Positions 6,542 through 13,266 of a stretch of 29,681 nucleotides of DNA are shown here, one piece after another. This stretch comes from a virus. Position 1 is the stretch's first letter, and every line of letters begins with the position of its first letter. The stretch covers positions 1 to 29,681 of IMG/VR virus record IMGVR_UViG_3300031651_000016; one strand, 5' to 3'. The position numbers and the translations under genes were made by a program. The notes under the pieces were generated by a model. That model did not search any database, was not told the origin of the DNA, and saw only the letters and a program-made list of their open reading frames with translations.

Positions 6542-6828
6542 ATATCGAGTGGAAGATTTATTGCGATAAGTGCGGGGATGAAATACCGACAGATGAGGGA
6601 AAACTGTTCTTTGAGGTAAAGAATAAACGAGGAGATACGGGGTCGTATTTGATTTCAGAGTTTGTTGATGGCAGTATTGTAACAACGGACATCAAAATAG
6701 GGTTGTCGTTTCGATATGCCAGAATTTTTCAAAAGGCTATCGAACAGCCTATAAAAATAGCATTTATACAACAGGGAGAAACAACCAAAATACTCTGTGC
6801 AAAATGTGCGAAAAAGGAAACCAAATAA
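6538..6828 (+). CDS. CxxC/CxxC zinc-binding protein, copy 2
   Basis: A GTG at 6538 overlaps the previous stop (GTGA) and follows AAGGAG by five to six bases. The 96-residue product is a diverged copy of the protein at 5282-5524. It shares the YCDKCG-EIP-DEG start, the IVTT-IK-GL middle and the LC-KCAKK end, with about 15 extra residues between. A stretch around the first CxxC is nearly identical at DNA level (TTTATTGCGATAAGTGCGGG in both), which indicates a fairly recent duplication. Two CxxC pairs should hold one zinc. The function is unknown. Confidence 0.7.
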   Translation: MNIEWKIYCDKCGDEIPTDEGKLFFEVKNKRGDTGSYLISEFVDGSIVTTDIKIGLSFRYARIFQKAIEQPIKIAFIQQGETTKILCAKCAKKETK

Positions 6829-6849
6829 CTCAAATCGAAAGGAGTCTCT

Positions 6850-7389
6850 ATGTCAAAACCCCTTGTCGATGTAGCTCTGATTATGGAGCCGATTGCAAGC
6901 ACGGGAAAACTAATTACGGGGAAGGCGTCGGATAAGGACGGCGCTGGTCCCGAATTGGTAATCCTGAAACTGTCCGGAGAGTGTCCCCCGGAGGTCGTAA
7001 GAACTTTCGGCGATTCTATCGCTGCGAGTATTTACGGGAAAAAGCCTCCGATAGAATCGCCGCCGGAAAGTTACCTCTGGCCGTTCGAGGGTGCTGTGCA
7101 TCCGAACATCAAAATCGGCAACCGGGAGCTTCACTTCAAACATATCGATGGCGAGAACGAACTCGCTTATCCGAGGGGCGTTATCGCGGAGATCGAGAAG
7201 CCCCTCTTTGTCTATCGCAGGAACGGTCTCTATCTTCAGTTCGAGATCCGCACGCCCGCGACGAAGGAGATTCTCGGATTCTTCTCAGATGTTTTCGGTG
7301 AAAGGATTCTCGTGGAGTTTCAGGCCGGGCCACAGGGCGAATTAAAGTTAACGATGGGCGAAGGCGAAAAAGAGGAAGGGGGCGAGTAG
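6850..7389 (+). CDS. Unknown protein with acidic C-terminal tail
   Basis: The 179-residue protein is not recognised. It appears beta-rich and has no membrane segment or cysteine motif. The last dozen residues are very acidic (GEGEKEEGGE). Acidic tails of this kind occur in single-stranded DNA-binding proteins, but no OB-fold signature is obvious, so I do not assign that role. GAAAGGAG precedes the ATG with good spacing. The gene ends in TAG, followed nine bases later by a hairpin, and the same reading frame stays open to 7758. Confidence 0.55.
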   Translation: MSKPLVDVALIMEPIASTGKLITGKASDKDGAGPELVILKLSGECPPEVVRTFGDSIAASIYGKKPPIESPPESYLWPFEGAVHPNIKIGNRELHFKHIDGENELAYPRGVIAEIEKPLFVYRRNGLYLQFEIRTPATKEILGFFSDVFGERILVEFQAGPQGELKLTMGEGEKEEGGE

Positions 7390-7397
7390 TTTCGTGG

Positions 7398-7421
7398 CCG
7401 GGGAGCTTTCGGGTTCTCCGG
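7398..7421 (+). other. 8-bp hairpin just after the TAG of the preceding gene
   Basis: CCGGGGAG (7398-7405) pairs with TTCTCCGG (7414-7421) over eight positions including two G-T pairs, with an 8-base loop. No T-run follows, so it is not a typical terminator. It begins nine bases after the TAG at 7387-7389 in a frame that stays open. Confidence 0.4.
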
Positions 7422-7476
7422 TATACCGAACTATTTTACATATAGCGGCATTAAAGATGCTATTCCTTCCCATATC

Positions 7477-7758
7477 GTGGGGATAGAAGACGTGGTTTTT
7501 CTAAAAGTAATTCCCCACGATTCCGATAGTTATATTGGGGAAATTAATATGGTTCCTTTTGGAAAAGTGAAATATGGCCTAATGAAGGAAAAAAATTTAA
7601 ATGAATTAGTGGGGTCATATGTTGTTGTGGCCAATGGTATATATTACGCTATTAAACATTTCGCTATATTTCTTGATTGCTGTCCAGATGGCGAGACCTT
7701 TAATGCACATTTGGTATGGCCAGGGGATAGGCTTAAGCAAAAAGAAAAGGGGACTTAA
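7477..7758 (+). CDS. Unknown AT-rich small protein, start uncertain
   Basis: The protein of up to 93 residues is not recognised. It is hydrophobic in places (VGSYVVVANGIYYAIKHFAIF) but has no clear membrane span. GTG 7477 has no ribosome binding site. An ATG at 7549, after GGGGA, gives a 69-residue version. The frame is open back to the TAG at 7387 with no normal start codon in between, so the true N-terminus is unclear. Base composition is more AT-rich than in the flanking genes. The TAA overlaps the start of the radical SAM gene (TAATG). Confidence 0.45.
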   Translation: MGIEDVVFLKVIPHDSDSYIGEINMVPFGKVKYGLMKEKNLNELVGSYVVVANGIYYAIKHFAIFLDCCPDGETFNAHLVWPGDRLKQKEKGT

Positions 7759-8552
7759 TGTTCAATCCGATTTACACACCACGAGGCCGCGCCCGTGAAT
7801 ATTCACCACTCGCCCTGAATATCTATAACGGATGCGACCACAACTGTTCGTATTGCTATGTTAAGGGAATCCCCGGTCAGCGATACGACGGAGTGAATCC
7901 CCGGAAGGGATTGCTCGACGCCCTCAGTAAGCAACTCCGCAAGCACGATATAACCGAACAGGTTCTACTATGTTTCACCGGCGATCCGTATTGCCACAAG
8001 GACGTAGAGGTCGGGTTGACCCGGGACGTTCTTGAATTGCTTCTCGCTTATCAGGTGCCGGTGGCGATATTAACGAAAGGAGGAGCGCGCTGTCTACGCG
8101 ACATCGACCTATTTAAGAAGTTCGACAATATCAAGGTCGGGGCGACGTTGACGTTCATTGACGTGCTTGATTCAGCTACGTGGGAGTTGGGGGCAGGCTC
8201 TCCGGCGGGTCGAATGAAAGGATTAGCAGAACTCTATGTAAAGGGAATCAAAACGTGGGTATCCCTCGAACCCGTTATCGACCCCGCTGTGTCAATCAGA
8301 ATAATCGACTTGACTCATTCCTTCGTTGACCAATACAAAGTCGGCAAACTGAACCACTACAAGGAACTCGAAGCTAAAATAGACTGGACAGTGTTCGCAA
8401 CCGCCGCTGTTGAGAAGCTTCGTGGATACGGGAAGCAATTCTATGTCAAAAAAGACCTTGCTAAGTTCTTACCTGATGGTTATTTAACTGCAGAAGAAAA
8501 CGACTCAGATAAATTAGCCTTGACAAAATCGAGAGAAGGTGTATTATTATAA
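7758..8552 (+). CDS. Radical SAM protein of the SplB-like (COG1533) type
   Basis: The 264-residue protein has the radical SAM cluster motif CxxxCxxC in GCDHNCSYCYV (Cys26, Cys30, Cys33), which binds a [4Fe-4S] cluster and S-adenosylmethionine to make a 5'-deoxyadenosyl radical. The N-terminal IYTPRGRAREYSPLALNIY and the GDPY segment followed by LTRDVLELLL are characteristic of the group related to spore photoproduct lyase. That enzyme repairs thymine-dimer-like lesions, but most phage members have no known substrate, and repair or base modification are both possible. It overlaps the preceding gene and ends just before the terminase genes. Confidence 0.8.
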   Translation: MFNPIYTPRGRAREYSPLALNIYNGCDHNCSYCYVKGIPGQRYDGVNPRKGLLDALSKQLRKHDITEQVLLCFTGDPYCHKDVEVGLTRDVLELLLAYQVPVAILTKGGARCLRDIDLFKKFDNIKVGATLTFIDVLDSATWELGAGSPAGRMKGLAELYVKGIKTWVSLEPVIDPAVSIRIIDLTHSFVDQYKVGKLNHYKELEAKIDWTVFATAAVEKLRGYGKQFYVKKDLAKFLPDGYLTAEENDSDKLALTKSREGVLL

Positions 8553-8556
8553 CGAA

Positions 8557-9039
8557 ATGGTGAAATCTAAAGAACCAGAGCATAATTATACTTATAAGCA
8601 ACGCAAGTTTTGTGAGTATTATATTGGGGAGGCCAAAGGGAATGCAACAAAGGCGGCTATACTTGCGGGATATAGTGAAAAAGGGGCACGAGTTAGTGGA
8701 CGCCGATTGCTTACAAATGCTAACATTATAGCTTTAATTGACTGCCTCGAATCAAACCTGCCCAAACGACTCACCCCAGAAGACATTCACGCACAGTGGT
8801 ATGATATAGCGCACGACCCGGATACTTGCGACGGGATACGCTTACAGGCCTTACGGGATGCAGCGCGTGCGAATATTATGTTCATAGAGCGCCACGAACA
8901 CACCGGCCCCGACGGAAACCCCCTTAAACTCAAAATAGATTTCACCAATGGAGACCTCACTGAAACAGCGAGAATCCTTGCAGAGAATAATTGCCTCCGA
9001 CCCGGCGCTACGCCGCTCACTGACGCCGAGGTTGACTAA
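8557..9039 (+). CDS. Terminase small subunit
   Basis: The 160-residue protein has the Terminase_2 pattern: YKQRKFCEYYIGEAKGNATK, then AAILAGYSEKGARVSGRRLL, the N-terminal helix-turn-helix that recognises the packaging site. A central helical oligomerisation region follows. In these phages a ring of small subunits binds the pac or cos site and delivers it to the large subunit. The ATG at 8557 lies four bases after the radical SAM stop. A GTG at 8539, adding six residues, is the alternative, and neither has an ideal binding site. The 3' end overlaps the longest large-subunit frame by 92 bases. Confidence 0.85.
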   Translation: MVKSKEPEHNYTYKQRKFCEYYIGEAKGNATKAAILAGYSEKGARVSGRRLLTNANIIALIDCLESNLPKRLTPEDIHAQWYDIAHDPDTCDGIRLQALRDAARANIMFIERHEHTGPDGNPLKLKIDFTNGDLTETARILAENNCLRPGATPLTDAEVD

Positions 9040-10276
9040 ATACATTATCCACAAACCCTGGCCGAAGCAAGCCGCGTTCCTTTTATTGCCTCACCGAGAG
9101 GCTTTTTATGGTGGCGCAGGTGGAGGAGGTAAAACCGATGCCGGATTAATGGGTGCTCTTCAATATGTTGATATCCCCGGATTTAACGCGCTTTGTCTCC
9201 GTAAAACTTATCCAGAATTAGTCCAGCCGGAAGGTCTCGTAACTCGATCCCACGAATGGCTCGACGACACCGATGCAGAATGGCACGCTGGTTTGTGGTC
9301 GTGGATATTTCCTTCTGGTGCTCGGGTTCGCTTCGGTCACATGGCAACGGAAGCGGACAAACGAAAATATCAGGGCGGCGCTTATCAATATATCTTTTTC
9401 GACGAGTTGACGGCTTTCGCCGAAACGCAGTATCGATATATGTTTGGGTGGCTTCGGAAGCTGGCTGGTGTCGATATACCGTTGCGAATGCGAAGCGGCT
9501 CGAACCCTGGCGGGGTCGGTCACGAGTGGGTTAAGCACCGTTTCGTTGACCCCGGCGATCTTAAACGTCCTTTTATCCCCGCGCTTATATCGGATAACCC
9601 AGCGCTCGACCAGAAGGAATACGAACGCTCCCTCGAAGAGATGACGCCGGTTATGCGTGAACGGATACTCAATGGCAACTGGGATGCTATCGAAGAGGGC
9701 AACGCTTTCCGGAGGGAATGGTTCTATGATTCTTATATCAAAGCGCCACCGGTCTCCGCAACGCGCCGGGTCCGAACGTGGGATTTGGCAACGACGGCGA
9801 AGACGAGCGCGGACTTTACCGTTGGCGGTCTCTATTCCCGCGACGGGGACGATATGATCGCTGAACACGTTATTCGAGGACAGTGGGAATATCCGGTTGT
9901 GCGAAAGGCAATACTCAAAACTGCGGTGAACGACGGTTACGGCGTGCGTATTGGTATCGAGGCCGTTGGTATGCAGAAGGCTATTGCGCAGGACATAGCC
10001 GCTGAATTGGAGAAGGTCGGCTATACCGTAGAGGCAATCCAAATTGACAGGGACAAATTTACTCATAGCCTCCCCGTGCAGGCGAAGGCGAAGAGCGGCC
10101 ATTTTAAGATCGTCCGGGCGGCGTGGAACCGTGAATACATCGATGAGTTCTGCATCTTCCGGGGTGACGGCAAAACGCACGACGATCAAGTGGACACAGC
10201 GAGCACGGCGTTTACTATGCTGTTCGTCGAGGAGCCGGGCGACTATTCCCTTGGCATAGTTCCGGGCGGCGTATAA
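8948..10276 (+). CDS. Terminase large subunit
   Basis: This is the packaging ATPase and nuclease that drives DNA into the prohead and cuts concatemers. The P-loop is GGAGGGGKT (residues 55-63) and Walker B with catalytic Glu is YIFFDELT (about 148-155). The RNase H-like nuclease domain shows Asp in TWDLATT (about 278), Glu in GIEAVG and Asp in HDDQVDTAS (about 411-419). The length of 442 residues is typical. The ATG at 8948 lacks a binding site and lies inside the small-subunit gene; a TTG at 9032 would give an 8-base overlap and keep every motif. Its stop overlaps the next start. Confidence 0.93.
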   Translation: METSLKQRESLQRIIASDPALRRSLTPRLTKYIIHKPWPKQAAFLLLPHREAFYGGAGGGGKTDAGLMGALQYVDIPGFNALCLRKTYPELVQPEGLVTRSHEWLDDTDAEWHAGLWSWIFPSGARVRFGHMATEADKRKYQGGAYQYIFFDELTAFAETQYRYMFGWLRKLAGVDIPLRMRSGSNPGGVGHEWVKHRFVDPGDLKRPFIPALISDNPALDQKEYERSLEEMTPVMRERILNGNWDAIEEGNAFRREWFYDSYIKAPPVSATRRVRTWDLATTAKTSADFTVGGLYSRDGDDMIAEHVIRGQWEYPVVRKAILKTAVNDGYGVRIGIEAVGMQKAIAQDIAAELEKVGYTVEAIQIDRDKFTHSLPVQAKAKSGHFKIVRAAWNREYIDEFCIFRGDGKTHDDQVDTASTAFTMLFVEEPGDYSLGIVPGGV

Positions 10277-10464
10277 TGACTCGAAGGCAGGAATTGGCTT
10301 TGATTAAAGGCTTGCGAGAAGCCGGGATATTGCGCCCGCATCGTCGAATAGAGATTCAGTTAGACGCTAACCAGATCACTGGTCTTTGGGTTAAGGATTC
10401 CGAAAACAGAAATAATGTAAATTTCACCTTGACAAACGAGGAACCGATAACTATCATTGGTTAG
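10276..10464 (+). CDS. Small unknown protein after the terminase
   Basis: The 62-residue basic protein is not recognised (MTRRQELALIKGLREAGILR at the start, beta-like at the end). The ATG overlaps the terminase stop (TAATG), so it is probably translationally coupled. Its last five codons and stop lie in the first copy of a 20-bp direct repeat. Confidence 0.5.
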   Translation: MTRRQELALIKGLREAGILRPHRRIEIQLDANQITGLWVKDSENRNNVNFTLTNEEPITIIG

Positions 10465-10467
10465 AAG
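10448..10467 (+). repeat. 20-bp direct repeat, left copy
   Basis: TAACTATCATTGGTTAGAAG is identical at 10657-10676. This copy encodes the end and stop codon of the preceding gene. The flanking bases differ at both ends, so the repeat is exactly 20 bp. Confidence 0.9.
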
Positions 10468-10482
10468 AGTGAGGAGTGAATT

Positions 10483-10659
10483 ATGAAGGCGAGCGAAGTT
10501 GTAGAGATACTGAAAGATTCAATTAAGAAATATGGAGATTTGCCTGTTTATGCTATCGATGGTTCAGAAAGATATGAAGAAGTCGAACATCTTCACTTTA
10601 ACGATGAAGACCTTAGTAATGACCCTGAACGTTTACCTAAACATTTTTTTATAGTTTAA
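10483..10659 (+). CDS. 58-residue acidic protein in a repeat-flanked cassette
   Basis: A strong GAGGAG precedes the ATG at 10483. The product (MKASEVVEILKDSIKKYGDL, then PVYAIDGSERYEEVEHLHF) is acidic and soluble. It resembles small phage and plasmid proteins in which an N-terminal helix is followed by strands of the PVYAIDG kind; their function is unknown. The stop codon falls in the second copy of a 20-bp direct repeat whose first copy ends the preceding gene. The whole unit of gene plus repeat therefore looks like an inserted cassette. It is more AT-rich than the surrounding packaging genes. Confidence 0.65.
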   Translation: MKASEVVEILKDSIKKYGDLPVYAIDGSERYEEVEHLHFNDEDLSNDPERLPKHFFIV

Positions 10660-10676
10660 CTATCATTGGTTAGAAG
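10657..10676 (+). repeat. 20-bp direct repeat, right copy
   Basis: This is identical to 10448-10467. It begins with the stop codon of the 58-residue gene. Recombination between the copies would remove 209 bp, taking out the cassette gene and leaving the upstream gene intact. Confidence 0.9.
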
Positions 10677-10712
10677 CAGTTTTGACAATTTTGCTGGGAA
10701 CTGGAAGAACCA

Positions 10713-10748
10713 GGCCCGTCTTGCCCGAAAGGGCGGCGGGTCTTTTTT
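10713..10748 (+). terminator. Intrinsic terminator before the portal gene
   Basis: A GAAA-capped stem GCCC/GGGC (10723-10734) sits on a lower CCCG/CGGG helix, with a small internal loop between, and is followed by TC and six T residues and then more T-rich sequence. The portal ATG begins seven bases after the T-run. Confidence 0.75.
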
Positions 10749-10755
10749 ATTTTGA

Positions 10756-13062
10756 ATGGATTTATTCGGTCTAAACATATCAAGAGCGCGAACCGCCGGG
10801 CCGATTAACGTTCCGCCGCCGACCAAGGCCGAACTGCCTCCCTCCGGCAAAAGCTCGAAGTCTCCCGGCGAAATCCTCGCGGCGCAGTTCTCGATATTCG
10901 AGGGGATGAAACCGCCGGATACTCGAATCTGGACGTATATCGAGCTTGCCGCGCTATACAATCCCGATATTTCCGCGGCGATACACACCATAAAATCCCT
11001 TGCCGATACGCCATATAACATAGTTTCAGAGACCGGAGACCCGCTATCCGAACAAGCGCAAGACGTTATCGGCGCTTTCAAAGATCGATGTTTCCCGCTC
11101 GCCGGAGGTATGGACGGCTTTCAACTTGCCCTTATTCGAATGTTTGCGAAGTTCGGGGCGCTGTCCACCGAAGCGGAAATATTGAAGGATCGATCTGGCA
11201 TCAAGCAGCTCTGGTTCGTTCCCGTGCCGGAGATACGATTTAAATTCGAGGACGGCGTTTATACGGCTCACCAGTCGATAACCGGCGTTGGCACGGGCAA
11301 CCTTATTCCGTTGAATCCGATCACTTATCAGTTCCTATGCGCGGAGTTCTGGGAGGATGGCAAGCCGTATGCAAAGCCGCCGATGACCGCCGCTATCGAC
11401 GGGATACTGCGCGGAGATAACATCCTGACGAACATCGACTACATCATCGAGAAGGTTGGATTGCTGGGGATAAGAGATATAGCCTTTGCGCCGCTGAAGC
11501 CCAATCCGGGAGATGTAGCGGACAGCCCGTCGCACGTTGCGAAAAACATCGCTTTTCAAGCGAAGATTATGGCCAGCGAAGAGGATCACAAGCGCGACGG
11601 CGTTCGTGTTCATACCAACGACATCGACTATACCTTGACACAAGCCGCCGTAGACACACGTGGCGTTGCAGATATATACAAGCTCAATGAGGAGCAGATT
11701 TCGGCAGGCACGGGAATAGCAGAAGCTCTATATGGACGTTCGCGGCAAACGACTGAGGCCTTTGCAAAGGTTATGTATCTGCTCGCTCTGAACTATGCTG
11801 AGATTGCACAGCGGCTTTCAGGTAATTTCTCGTCGTATTTTGTGAATCTTGAACTTGCGTTAAAGGGAATTAACGAAAAGGTGAAGTTCGAGCACGATCC
11901 TATCCCGCCGCTCGACGCTCAGAAGGACGCCGAAGCTGAATATAAGCGGATCGAGACGATAGCCTTGAAGGAAGGACTTGGATATATCGACCACGAGCGG
12001 GCGGTGAACGAGGCCGGTTATGAGGATATTCCCGACGAGAAGCCGGAACCTGAACCAGAACCGGAACCCGTCGAAGAGGAGCCGGTCGAAGAGCAATCTT
12101 TGATAACGATACCCGCTATATTGAGCCGAAGCGCAATGCTCAAAGAGCTAACTCCGAAGGCGCGAAAGTTCATAAGAGATTTTATAAAGGCTACAAACGA
12201 TGCCGCTGGCGGCGCAGAGATATTCGCAATGGGGGACTTTGAAACGTTCATGGAGTCGCGTGTTGCTGGAGACTTTACCGGAGCAGAGGACTTCGCTAGA
12301 CAGCTTATGGAAACGGTCGGTAGCGGCTGGGCGGCAGCAGGTTCAGAGTTCCAAGAAGCCGTTGAAAGCACCGTTCCTGCGCTCTATGAATACCTAATTA
12401 TCTCCGATGCTTCGGTATGGCACAGCGCAACCCCGCCGATAGAATTTGTATTCGGTGAAGGGTCGCAGAATCTTGTCAATTTTGCACGGTTGTTTGAGCC
12501 GCATCTTTGCACAACGCTTTGGTCAGACCCGACGTGCCCAGAAAATAAAGCGCTCGGAAAATACCTCGAACGAGAGTTTTTGGATAGAGGGGCGGATATA
12601 TTTAGTCGGACAAATCCTGAGGGATATAGAACATTTCGTAATGCCTTTGGTAGGCAACTTGGACATCTATCCGACTATCAGATACGCCGGATACAGGACA
12701 CATTCGTTATGCGTTGCCGGAACGGGTCGATGCTCGAACAGCTACACCAAGCCAGAACGAAAACGGCGCGGATAAGCACGACGGTTACCTGTTGCGAGAT
12801 ATGCGAACCGTATGAAGGCAAGGAGTTCGCCGTCGAGCCACAATACGAGGCTATGCAGAGCCAAATGGCAATGTCGCCGGACGAATACCTTGGATTTCTA
12901 CGGGATAACAACGACACAATCCGGTCGGGCACTCGTCAGAAGGACGATACAGACGCCGATTATAAGAAGCGTGGAGATAAGGCATGGGCGACACTGCAAG
13001 AACAGGGGCTTTGTTTGCCGCCGTATCACCCTATCTGTGGCCACGATTTAGTCGAACCTTAA
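10756..13062 (+). CDS. Portal protein fused to a MuF-like head domain
   Basis: The N-terminal part (about 1-420) is a phage portal of the DUF935/gp29-like kind, with helical segments around IWTYIELAALYNPDISAAI and a long stem region. It would form the dodecameric ring through which DNA enters. A proline-glutamate linker (about 427-447) joins it to a C-terminal part whose end carries CCEICEPYEGKEF (about 678-690) and LPPYHPICGHDL, the Cys/His pattern of Mu gpF-like head morphogenesis domains. These are usually two genes, so this is a natural fusion of 768 residues. The ATG follows directly on a terminator and has no ribosome binding site, which leaves its expression unexplained. Confidence 0.85.
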   Translation: MDLFGLNISRARTAGPINVPPPTKAELPPSGKSSKSPGEILAAQFSIFEGMKPPDTRIWTYIELAALYNPDISAAIHTIKSLADTPYNIVSETGDPLSEQAQDVIGAFKDRCFPLAGGMDGFQLALIRMFAKFGALSTEAEILKDRSGIKQLWFVPVPEIRFKFEDGVYTAHQSITGVGTGNLIPLNPITYQFLCAEFWEDGKPYAKPPMTAAIDGILRGDNILTNIDYIIEKVGLLGIRDIAFAPLKPNPGDVADSPSHVAKNIAFQAKIMASEEDHKRDGVRVHTNDIDYTLTQAAVDTRGVADIYKLNEEQISAGTGIAEALYGRSRQTTEAFAKVMYLLALNYAEIAQRLSGNFSSYFVNLELALKGINEKVKFEHDPIPPLDAQKDAEAEYKRIETIALKEGLGYIDHERAVNEAGYEDIPDEKPEPEPEPEPVEEEPVEEQSLITIPAILSRSAMLKELTPKARKFIRDFIKATNDAAGGAEIFAMGDFETFMESRVAGDFTGAEDFARQLMETVGSGWAAAGSEFQEAVESTVPALYEYLIISDASVWHSATPPIEFVFGEGSQNLVNFARLFEPHLCTTLWSDPTCPENKALGKYLEREFLDRGADIFSRTNPEGYRTFRNAFGRQLGHLSDYQIRRIQDTFVMRCRNGSMLEQLHQARTKTARISTTVTCCEICEPYEGKEFAVEPQYEAMQSQMAMSPDEYLGFLRDNNDTIRSGTRQKDDTDADYKKRGDKAWATLQEQGLCLPPYHPICGHDLVEP

Positions 13063-13071
13063 GGAGGAATA

Positions 13072-13266
13072 GTGGGAATGCGAACGACGATATGCCCAAA
13101 ATGCGATAAGGTTATCAGGGTCCGCAAGGTATTCTGGCCGGGGGACTCTAAGATATATGAGTTGTGTAACGAGTGCGGAGGGAAACGGGAAAGCAACGAA
13201 AGGGAAATTCGGAAGGGAAAAAAGAATCGAAAGGGGTCGTTTCGGAGTGGAGGCTGGCATGTTTAA
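13072..13266 (+). CDS. Small zinc-ribbon protein
   Basis: AGGAGG at 13062-13067 serves a GTG at 13072 or an ATG at 13078. The product of about 64 residues has CPKCDK and, 20 residues later, LCNECGGK, a compact zinc ribbon, followed by a very basic tail. The basic tail suggests contact with nucleic acid. Its position between portal and protease is unusual for a known head protein. The stop overlaps the protease start by eight bases, so coupling is likely. Confidence 0.6.
   Translation: MGMRTTICPKCDKVIRVRKVFWPGDSKIYELCNECGGKRESNEREIRKGKKNRKGSFRSGGWHV

Noticed and set aside
7091-7345. Overlapping plus-strand frames inside the 6850 gene
   Set aside because: These are Arg/Ser-rich shadow translations with no binding sites, covered by a gene with a good start.
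6850-7389. Single-stranded DNA-binding protein, from the acidic tail
   Set aside because: The acidic C-terminus fits, but no OB-fold pattern or conserved tail tip is visible, so the gene is left unknown.
9218-10189. 323-codon open frame on the minus strand
   Set aside because: It lies wholly opposite the terminase large subunit gene, has no binding site or recognisable motif, and is best explained as a mirror of the codon pattern on the coding strand.
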